From assembly GCA_015179125.1 (NCBI GenBank), contig WHVA01000073.1:186001-250000 (forward strand): a stretch of DNA of 64,000 nucleotides, in the 5' to 3' direction. Shown in pieces: positions 45,433-54,860 of this stretch; positions within the stretch are counted from its first letter, which is position 1; each line of letters starts with the position of its first letter. Source of the DNA: Gautieria morchelliformis (Eukaryota > Basidiomycota > Agaricomycetes > Gomphales > Gomphaceae). Position numbers and translations under genes: made by a program. Under the pieces are notes generated by a model that did not search any database, had not been told where the DNA came from, and saw only the letters and a program-made list of their open reading frames with translations.

Positions 45433-47142
45433 GTTATTGCCCACCGACCGGTATGTCGAGCTGCGAACAGCGGCGACAAGACGCTCTAAACGCCTCGCTG
45501 AGAAGACAGAGGCGAGAGTAACGGAAGCCGCCGCATTAAACGAGGGCTCACCAGAGCCCGCGCACGTCGCCGCGTCAAGCGACGACGACGATGACGTCAG
45601 AGCCATCGCCGCAGGGAATGACGGCGCACCCCTGCGCCGGATCGTTGAGCAAGGCGTAGACCTGTCTAAGGTCCTACGAGACGCGTACCATAGGGACACC
45701 ATGTTCACAAAGATCATGGCGCACCCGGACGCGCACCCGAGATTCGGGATCCGGGACGGCTGATCTGGACTAAGAATCAGCTCAAAAGAGACGTCATTGC
45801 CGTCCCCCGCTCTGTTCTTCAAGGGGGAAGGAGGCTGATCGAAATTATCATCGATCGGGCACATCAGATAGTCGGCCACTACGGCATCTGAAGACTTCGA
45901 ACTACGTTCGAAGAGCATATTGGTGGCCGGGCATGAGCCCAGACATAGAAGGTTCTGCACATCGTGCGCGAGGTGTCAGATGACGAAAACCGGGCCACAA
46001 CGGCCCAAAGGCCTACTACACAGCCTACCCATTCCGGATAGGCCGTGGCAGTCGATTGGCATCGACTTCATGGGGCCCCTGCCCAAGTCCAACGACTGTG
46101 ACTACCTGATGGTAGTCATCGACCGACTAACGTCGCTCGTACACCTCGTGCCAACCACGACGAGCGTGTCAGCCAAGGGAGTAGCCTGGCTGTTTCTGAA
46201 AGAGGTCATCCGACTACATGGAGTTCCCGACTCCATCGTCTCGGACAGAGACTCAAAGTTCACGTCGATCTTCTGGCGTGAACTCCAGCGACTCATGGGG
46301 ACTAAGCTCCTCATGTCAACTGCCTTCCATCCACAAACGGATGGAGCAACCGAGCGGGCAAACCGCTCGATCGGCCAGATATTGCGCGCGGTCGTCAGAG
46401 ACGATCAGAAGGATTGGGCAGTGAAATGCCCAATGGTTGAGGTCGCCCTTAACAGCAACGTCAGTGCGACCACAGGGTTCGCACCTTTCGAGCTGATCCA
46501 CGGCTATATGCCGCGGATAGACCTCCCCATAGCCGCGGACACCCCGTTCAAGGGGGTGGCCCGGTTCGCACATCAGGCAAAATGGAACCTGATGGCGGCA
46601 CACGATGCAATCATAGAGCATCGAGTGACGCAAACTTTCACGCAAATAAGAAACGTATGGCGAGCGACAGGTACGCGGCCAACGACCGCGTCTACCTTTC
46701 GACACAAAACCTAACTCTCCCGAAAGGAAGAGCCAGAAAACTAGTCCCGCGGTACATCGGACCGTACCGCGTCGTCGAGGCTCACAACGACGCCTCGACG
46801 GTGACCCTTGATCTTCCCGACGAACTGAAAAGCCGTCGCATTTCACCGGTCTTCCATTCCAGCCTCGTACGGCGATACGAGGCTAACAACGACGAATTGT
46901 TCCCTCGTCGTGAGGCCAAGTCATTTTATGACTTCGGAGCAAATGACGACGAGGAGTGGCTCGTCGACGAGATTATCGCACATCGATGGATAAACTCGAC
47001 GGACCTGGAATTCCAGGTCCGTTGGACCCTAGGCGACGTGACATGGGAACCTATGTCGTCCTGCAAGGACCTTGAAGCCCTGGATAGCTACCTAGAGCTT
47101 CGGGGGGTGGGCAAGCCATGCGACCTCCCCAGACGCCGCTAG
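45433..47142 (+). pseudogene. Integrase with chromodomain, frameshifted
   Basis: After a linker, the zinc-binding region is partly broken (AHQIVGHYGI followed by a TGA, 45886-45900), then FCTSCARCQMTKT. The catalytic core has IGIDFMGPLPKS, IVSDRDSKFTS and a TDGATERANRSIG helix with the third acidic residue. The frame shifts near 46639 (TTTCACG where TTTCCACG would keep the frame) into the C-terminal part: LPKGRARKLVPRYIGPYRVV, RRISPVFHSSLVRRYE, and a chromodomain (EEWLVDEIIAHRWIN...FQVRWTL..VTWEP). Chromodomains direct such elements to marked chromatin. Confidence 0.85.
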
Positions 47143-47265
47143 ACGCGTCCGTCACGTGCAGGCCACGTGACGCGCCGGCCACGGCGCGGTTAAATTTTCA
47201 CCTCGGATCTTTCCGAGGGCGCATCGCTTCTTGGAAGCAACCACCACCATCATCTACCCACGAAG

Positions 47266-49253
47266 ATGATGCCCCCCAAAGATGGGATGGACGTTGACCC
47301 GTCAACGTCCACAACGCGAACAACGGCCCCGAGACAAGGGGCCGCAGACATTCTCCGTGCTCCGATAGACCAGGAGCACTGGACAATCGTGGGATGGAGG
47401 ACGCCCTCGCCATCGTCCACCCGGACGATTGCGCAACATGCGCGGACTACGCCGTGCACCTTAGGGCCGCGACCGGCACCCGCAAGGTCAAGTTGCGGGA
47501 TGAAGACATCGCGACGCCGTCGATGCAGCTTGGGGATGGCTCCCAAGGGGCATCGCGCGTGACGCACGAGAAGAGCCCCTCCGGGACGTCCACGACCTCA
47601 AGAAAGAGGTCAAGGAGCTAGAACGCGCGGTCGAGGACCGCGACGACGCGCTCGTAACCGAGCGCGCCAGGATCAAGGAACTGGAGCAGCAGCTGAGTGC
47701 AGCCCAGCTCCAGGTTACCCTGGTCCACACTGCCTCAAAAAGGCCGCGACATGACCCGGCCACAGACCCAGTGGCCGGGCCATCTTCACCTCGCGCGACG
47801 GCACCGTTGCCGGCGCGCGCAACATCGGGGCTCGCATCCCGATTGTCGGCGCCGACTCCGACCACGACAACAACGGAAGGGCAGAGCGCACCTTCTGACT
47901 CTGCGTACGGCGTCCCAGATGGATGGGAGTCAGACTCGTCCGTCTGGAAGACGTACGACCCCGAACGGGCACAGCGGCTGGCAGAGCAGCCAAAGAAAAA
48001 GCGCAAGAAATTGCGCGGCTCCCTCCACACCGTCAATGGGCTAGCCATTGCGAAGGAAAGCGCAATCAGCGCTTACCTAGCGGCGTCATCGTCGCACACC
48101 ATCAATGACCCCGCCCTTCAGCGGCGGGTAGCACAGGTGAGGCCCAGTACATCGGGCCTGGCGTGGCCCTACATCCGCCGGCGGGGACAGTTGAGTCGGT
48201 TCATCCTCCATACCCGGGGGAGGGAAGGCTCATCCCACTCGGAGATCCACCGATCTCCGAGACGGGCCTCCTACCACGACCGGTAGGAAAGGCCCAACAA
48301 CGTCGTACCCAATGGTACGACGTCTGCTCGCTCGACGAACCCCGCTTCGTCGAACTCATAGCGCGGGCAAAAGAAACACCGCAGATCGTGCATACGCGCG
48401 AGATGATCGGCATGTTCAAACGCATCGAGCGCGAACAACGCGCTCGCAATCCCAAAAGAGATTGTCTCGTGATAGCGGGCGGTACCCCGCACGACATCGC
48501 GGCCATTCTAAAGGGTGGATACACAACCCTGAAGGAATCCCCTCCGCCATCCGTGACAACGCGGATGGCACCTTCAACCTAGATGACATGGACGTCTGGA
48601 TGTGGTTGAAGGCCCTTGTGCCCCGGGTCAAAGGGGTCGCATCACCGCTCAGGGCGAGGCTACTCGACCTCTTCGGCTCGACGGACCAATGGTCGAGCCT
48701 CGTTGATGCCAGGGAAGTGCTGACGCCTCAGAGCACCACCCTGCGGCTCTCAATCACGGGCCCATTCCCTGTGGAGGGCCGGGCCGGCCCCGACATCCCA
48801 CTCGCGGAGATCGCGAGATGGTTGGCCCGCTACGCGGGAGTCACTCGTGAGCGAGCGGCGCGCATTGAACATTATGTTCAGCGTAGCATCACTGGCGCGG
48901 CATTCAGCGCCGCCGCCCGTGAGGGCCAACAAAAGGTCATCGAGACCAGCCACGTGAGGGCCGCAGTGCCGCGACCCCTCACTCACGCTCAGCTCGACCA
49001 AGAGCTGGCGCGCTTCCGGCCCCCTCCTCAAACGGAGGACCCGGCTGTTGAGGCCATACTCCGCGAGGACGCGGGCCCCAGCGCCCAAGCGGAGACCGCC
49101 ACTAATGGTGAGGCCGACCAGCCTCACCCGATCGCCACCGATGACGCGGAGGTGCCCCCGGAGGAGTCACGTGCCCCTCCGGCCCCGTACGACGACGACG
49201 ACGTCGTATCGGCCACTCTAGAGGACTCCCTCATGGACGACCTCTATGAGTAG
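47266..49253 (+). pseudogene. Extra ORF of unknown function between integrase and 3' LTR
   Basis: From ATG 47266 (MMPPKDGMDVDP) to TAG 49251-49253, directly before the polypurine tract, ~660 codons are open if four one-base shifts are allowed (about 47390, 47565, 48170 and 48535). Parts: a start with HWTIVG, a region with DDCATCADYAVHLRAA, a coiled coil (about 47590-47720, LKKEVKELERAVEDRDD), a Ser/Pro/Thr linker, a basic PKKKRKKLRG segment (about 47990-48025) like a nuclear localisation signal, then WYDVCSLDEPRFVELIARAK and MDVWMWLKALVPRV, and an acidic end. No membrane segment is seen, so it does not look like an envelope. I do not recognise it. Confidence 0.6.
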
Positions 49254-49277
49254 GCGTTAACCCCTATAGTTGTCTAT

Positions 49278-49289
49278 AGAGGGGGAGGG
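49278..49289 (+). other. Polypurine tract of the retroelement
   Basis: AGAGGGGGAGGG lies directly before the 3' LTR, the usual plus-strand primer. Confidence 0.8.
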
Positions 49290-49503
49290 TGTAAATAACC
49301 CGTGCATCTACATGTACATTAGTTATTTCATAATCCCAGTGGGCCCCTTAGGGACCCACTGTATAGTTTATGCGTGGGAACCGGCTAGCGGTCCCCATCG
49401 CATCTTACTCTTACCTGTCACTACGTAGCATTCAGAATACCACTCATTGGTCAAGTTCTGCAGTGCCCTTGTGATACAAGGTCCTAAGATCGACATCTTT
49501 ACA
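49290..49503 (+). repeat. 3' LTR
   Basis: Same length as the 5' LTR, with three single-base differences (T/C, A/T, T/C). Confidence 0.92.
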
Positions 49504-50276
49504 GCATTGCCCCGCTTGTCATCGGGGAGGATTCGATGGAATTGAATGGTAGCGTCGGCTGTGTCGATCTCACCAGCGCGGCGGCGACGGGTCGCGTGTC
49601 GATATTGTCCTCGCGCGCAGAGTGACTGGGTCCTGCACTGGAGGAATTTTCATGTGAAATTGTGGTTTGACCATTGTCAGCCATGAATCGATAAGATGTC
49701 GCTGGTGGAGACGACGACGACGGAGAACGACGGAACGAGCTAAGCTGTGTAAAGTCAGTGTGCGCGGCGCATGTGAGCGGTGAAAAGTACCTGTGCGAAG
49801 GTAATGGCGCAACGCAAGCGAGCGAGGGAAGGCACGCTGGTGCGGAAATAGATAAAGGCCTGGGTGAGCCCCCCGCTGAGACATGATGATGAACCCTATG
49901 ATGCGGGCTCAAGCATGCTGAAGCGGGACTCAGACCTGCTGGTGAAACATCGCTCAGCGGAACGTGGATTAGTGTCAGCAGAGGGTGAAGCGCACCCTAA
50001 GTCAAAGTGAGAGATAGAAGAGGGAGTGAGGGTCACGCGTAACAAGGCTGTCGGTGCGACGACTAAGCCAGCAGGCCGGGGCGGAATTCACCCTGTGTAA
50101 AGACGTACCTTTTTAAACACAGACCAAAAAGTTTGGAACAGGGGTACGAACCCCTGCTTCAAATTTTGTTTTAAAACCAGCGCGTTGACGATCGGCGGGG
50201 CTTTAAAATGCTTCGCTGTCACCACCTGTCATCGGCTTGCACTTGGCGTGGCGGCTCCGAACCTTTAGAACATGGA
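49504..50276. other. Right part of the Harbinger element
   Basis: This segment continues the DNA transposon after the retroelement insertion. A minus-strand frame from ATG 49684 (MADNGQTTISHENSSS) runs into the LTR; before the insertion it would have ended soon after the site, so any second Harbinger protein is not intact. A hairpin CAGGGGT-ACGA-ACCCCTG lies at 50139-50156. No other gene is seen. Confidence 0.45.
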
Positions 50277-50308
50277 ATTTAGGAATTTAGGTCCACAGAA
50301 AGTCACCC
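50277..50308 (-). repeat. Right terminal inverted repeat of Harbinger element
   Basis: Ends GGTCCACAGAAAGTCACCC and pairs with the left repeat (29 of 32). The following AGT at 50309-50311 matches the left flank. Confidence 0.82.
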
Positions 50309-50311
50309 AGT

Positions 50312-50690
50312 ATTCAAGTGCGTTCCTTGCACAGACGGCTACTATATGTAATCACATTTAGATAGATCCAGATATACTATGTACTCATTGAGCATATAGA
50401 TTCAGTTACGTCTATTTATATCTGCAGGTCCGAGCCGCTCAAACTCTAGTTATACGCTAATGGCTGATAGGATTCCAATTATATAGTATTATGTAGAGGT
50501 TAACCGATAATAACAATATAACCAATAATAAAAATGCAGCGGTCATAGCGTGGGCCTCACCCAAAAAGGCCAATGAAGAACTCGTCGGCCAAAGAGCTGC
50601 GTTAAAGCCCTCTCTGACGGTATAAAACCCAGCGGCCTCAGTGTCTGCATCCTTGTCCACCGTCCCTTGACCCCCTTCGTCCCCCTAGAT
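50312..50690. other. AT-rich gap upstream of the unidentified gene
   Basis: About 380 bp, AT-rich around 50320-50540, with a pyrimidine-rich leader (CCCCCTTCGTCCCCCTAG) just before the next start codon. No gene is seen. Confidence 0.35.
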
Positions 50691-51651
50691 ATGAGCGAAG
50701 GCCAGTGGTATGATCATTATGCAAAGCCTCCCAAATACCTTCACGATGAATTTCTCCGCTGCAACTGGGCATCGTTAGCATACACAACTCGCAAAGAAAT
50801 ATGTGACAAGGAAGACGACTCACCTACTGAACCTGAGACGCAGATTGACCCAGTGCTCATGAACATCAGTAACGACTGCCAAAGTACCAGCGAAAGCGAT
50901 TCCAATATTTTTGCAACGAAGCCGAAGCCAGGCTCGAGCTGTAAAGAAAATGGTATGTGTTAGATCTCTTCAGCTCAATTTGGCATGACAACCGCTTACA
51001 CCCCTAGCACCGCGCCCCCAAAATAATGCAGCTGTTGAACCAGGGCCGACGTAAGCGTATCCACATATCTCAGCTGTTGATGTCGTCAGGCTTACCTTGC
51101 TTTCTAGTGTAACTGCTCCTGCTGAGAAATCCCCGCTGCAAAACCCTGGCAATATTATGAAGTAAGTGACGATGTAAAATCTGAGAGTGTGCTTAACTGA
51201 CACATTGACAAGGTCTCTTCACCCCGAGGTGAACATTGACAGAATCCTGAAAGAACGTGCTCGTGAGGAGCGTGGAAGGTTGAGTTAGTGGACATTTACG
51301 GCCCTAGAGCTAACACTTACCGGACACGTTCCTCCAGAGTCGCTTACAAGTGATACTTACGAAGACCCTCGTGATTGCAGTGGTCCTCCCCGGGGCCGGT
51401 CGGTCAAGAGAGCAAGTGGGCGGAATGGGTTTAGAAAGATACATGTCTCCCAAGAAGACACGTCCAGAAACTTGGCCAAGCTGAAACATAGTCAATTATC
51501 GAAGAAGGAAAGAATGCTCAAGACCACTCTGCAGGCATGTCCTACAGTTTTTAAGTTTTCATCTTCGTTAACCACATATTTGTTAGAATTGCAAGCAGCG
51601 GATCGCGAGTATAAGGAAGAAGTTTGCCAACTCTGTTGCAAACGCATGTAG
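50691..51651 (+). CDS. Unidentified five-exon gene, 247 residues
   Basis: Exons 50691-50952, 51008-51050, 51108-51161, 51213-51283 and 51338-51651 join in one frame with good GT-AG borders to 247 codons plus TAG. The start MSEGQWYDHYAKPPKYLHDEF is aromatic-rich. The middle is acidic and Ser-rich. Then come PEVNIDRILKERAREERGR, a basic stretch (GPPRGRSVKRASGRNGF) and a helical, heptad-like part (LAKLKHSQLSKKERMLKTTL). The end has ELQAADREYKEEVCQLCC, with a Cys-rich tail. I do not recognise a family. The exact frame agreement over five exons and the Lys/Arg-Glu helix make it likely real. The basic middle could bind DNA or carry a nuclear signal; that is a guess. Confidence 0.6.
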
Positions 51652-51959
51652 ATACAGTCACGTAGCTGCTCTATTTAACTAAAAAGAACAATAGCAACAT
51701 AAAATTGGAACAAAAGAACAATAAAACAATGGGGTGGCTTAACCGGTGTGGCACATTGTGCATGCTCACATAATCCATTATCTCGACAATATTAAGGATA
51801 TCGTACGAGAAATATTTAAAGAGCTCACAGGGATAACGACAACCCACAAGAAAACTCAGGCGTCGGTGCCATTGCCAGGGCCACGTCCTGCAGGTGCGCC
51901 GCCAAGGCTGAATGACACGGGGGGTGAACTGTTGGATCCACGCTTCGACGCCGATGTCT
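51652..51959. other. Gap left of the ALG12 palindrome
   Basis: About 310 bp, AT-rich to ~51830. A plus-strand open frame (about 51746-51994) contains YLDNIKDIVREIFKELTG but has no ATG. On the minus strand a short frame begins inside the palindrome with an inverted copy of the ALG12 start (MLFFLAGWI). No supported gene. Confidence 0.35.
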
Positions 51960-52065
51960 TGTATCCATCCCGCAAGGAAGAAAAGCATCGCTGACAAATC
52001 ATCTAATGGTTCCGGCCATTAGATGATTTGTCAGCGATGTTTTTCTTCCTTGCGGGATGGATACA
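51960..52065. repeat. 106-bp near-perfect palindrome over the ALG12 start codon
   Basis: Arms 51960-52009 and 52016-52065 (50 nt each) match at 49 of 50 positions around the 6-nt spacer TTCCGG. The right arm contains the ALG12 ATG (52037) and its first nine codons. The left arm is the inverted copy outside the gene. Confidence 0.9.
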
Positions 52066-53816
52066 CGTCCTGCTGGCTCCTTACACGAAAGTTGAGGAGA
52101 GCTTCAACCTGCATGCGACGCATGATATTATATTCCACGGGCCCTTGCCGGCAGGCCTTGCACATGTGCGAGCTCCTCTGCTGGTTGTGTGTGGAGATTG
52201 ACATGTGGTAGTATGATCACTTCGTGTTTCCAGGCGTCGTTCCGCGCTCGTTCATCGGGAGCCTTGCGTTGAGCTATGTCGCGCAAGCCGTCGCGCTCGT
52301 CGGCGCACTGTTTCGTCCCGGCTATTCAAAGTATGAGCTGCAGGTATTAGGCACGTCGGTGATTTTTTCGTTGTGCGTGGTCTGACCGATGACGCCGCGG
52401 GCAGTGCGGTTGACCCTCGCCACTGCGAATGCGCTGGGCCTCTTCCAGCTGCAGCGCGCGGCCGCGCGGCGCTATGGCTCGAGCGTGTCCGCGTTGTTCA
52501 TGCTGCTCACGTGCACGCAGTTCCACGTCCCGTTCTGGATGGGGCGCACGCTACCCAACATGTTCGCGCTGTATCCCGGTAGCGTGTGCTTCCGTCGCCG
52601 TCGTCGCGCCGCGTGAAAGCTGACGCATCTGCAGTCCTCGTCGCGTCCGCGCTCGTCGTCGAGGGGGGGCGGCGGAACTTCAACGCGGCGGTCGCGGTGC
52701 TCACGTTTGCCGCGGTGGCGTTGCGGGCGGAGCTCGTGCTCCTGCTGGGCCCGCTCGCGCTGCAGGGTCTAGTCCTGCGGCGGACGGGCGTGCGTTCGCT
52801 CGTCAGGACGGGCGTGGTCTCAGGCATCGTATCCCTAGGTCGGCCTTCGCGCGACTTGATATGACTCTTTCTCACACGCGATGCAGGTTTGACCGTGTCG
52901 GTCGACTCGTATTTCTGGGGCCAGGGGCCGTTGTGGCCCGAGTTTTCTGGGCTGTATTTCAACGTGTACGAGGGCAAGAGCGCGGAGTGGGGGGTGAGCA
53001 TGATGCGTTATGCTCACGCCTCACTTATAATTTTATTAGACGTCTCCGATGCATAGCTATTTCACCGTGCACCTGCCAAAGCTTCTACTCTCCGCCCTGC
53101 CTCTCTCTGCCGTGGGTCTGCTCGCGGATGCACGGATGCGGACGCTCTTGTTTCCCTGCGTTGTATTCGTGGGGCTTCTGTCGTGTCTGGGACACAAGGA
53201 GTGGCGGTTTGTCGTGTACGTCGTGCCCATGTGGAATATCGTGGGGGCACGAGGTGCCGCTTGGCTGTGCGTAGCATGTGCATGTGGTTCTCAGTGCGCG
53301 GCTGACGGTGGTTCTGCCAGCGTCAGTGCACGCGGGCGCACCGTTGTGTCGCGCGGGTTCTTGCGGGTTGTCCTCCTCGGGCTCCTTGGGGTCAACGTGC
53401 TAGCGACAGTGCTGCTGACACGGGCATCTATGGCGAACTATGCCGGGGGAGAGGCGCTGCGGACGTTCAACGATATAATAGCACACGGTGCAGGGCGAGA
53501 GGTGTCTGTGCACATTGGGAATTATGCGGCGCAAACGGGGGCGTCGCTGTACCTGCACGAGCACGCGGCGCCACAGTACACGTTACCGCGTGTTCGGTAC
53601 GACAAGACGGAGGGCCTCGTTACGCGGGAGGATTTCGGGAGGTTTGATTGGGTGATAAGCGAGGACGTGGGGTTGTTTACGCGGGGAGAGGGTGGATCGG
53701 CGTGGAAGGTGCACGCGAGCGTCGAGGGGCTGCGCGGGGTCGAGCTGGGGAGCGGGGTGAAAATGCCACGAGTCGTGCGGGAGGCTAAGCTGTGGATTCT
53801 GGAGCGTACAGAGTAG
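52037..53816 (+). CDS. ALG12: Alg12, dolichyl-P-Man alpha-1,6-mannosyltransferase
   Basis: ATG 52037 gives [20 protein letters not shown], then [16 protein letters not shown], the conserved luminal first loop of GT22 enzymes. An intron (about 52160-52207) is followed by [20 protein letters not shown]. Later parts are [21 protein letters not shown], a hydrophobic stretch with [56 protein letters not shown] (split into 20-residue or shorter blocks by introns near 52835-52890 and 52995-53045), and the family motif [13 protein letters not shown]. It ends at 53816. Multiple membrane helices fit an ER protein. Alg12 adds the eighth mannose to the lipid-linked N-glycan precursor in the ER lumen. The start lies inside a large palindrome, which may affect expression or assembly. 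The second half is very GC-rich. Confidence 0.88.
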
Positions 53817-53912
53817 CAAGAACATCAGAGTACGAGATTCTGGAGCGTACATAGAGTGCAATGGTACTCGTTAAGATCTAATTAGGCGACGTGTCCCGTG
53901 CTACGGTACTCA

Positions 53913-54860
<948 letters not shown>

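Larger units (their letters stand above)
40339..49503 (+). mobile_element. Ty3/Gypsy chromovirus, frame-damaged
   Basis: Two 214-bp LTRs bound the element. The order is gag, protease, reverse transcriptase, RNase H, integrase, chromodomain, extra ORF, polypurine tract, LTR. Flanking bases GCAATG (40333-40338) and GCATTG (49504-49509) look like an imperfect target duplication. I found no clear tRNA primer site after the 5' LTR; some chromoviruses self-prime, which remains open here. The coding region has one nonsense codon in gag and several one-base shifts, so it is not autonomous as written. Confidence 0.88.
38538..50308 (+). mobile_element. PIF/Harbinger DNA transposon interrupted by a Ty3/Gypsy element
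   Basis: The outer borders are terminal inverted repeats starting GGGTGACTTTC (38538-38569 and 50277-50308), alike at 29 of 32 positions, flanked on both sides by AGT (38535-38537 and 50309-50311), which fits the 3-bp target duplication of the family. Inside are a spliced Harbinger-type transposase gene and, inserted downstream of it, a complete LTR retrotransposon (40339-49503). Without the retroelement the DNA transposon would be about 2.6 kb, a normal size. The nesting shows that the Harbinger came first. Confidence 0.82.

Noticed and set aside
47488-48048. 186-codon minus-strand frame in the retroelement
   Set aside because: Antisense shadow of the extra ORF; composition mirrors its GC-rich codons and no motif is present.
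50139-50156. tRNA T-arm-like hairpin CAGGGGT-ACGA-ACCCCTG
   Set aside because: The loop is too short for a T-arm and no acceptor, D or anticodon arms are found around it on either strand.
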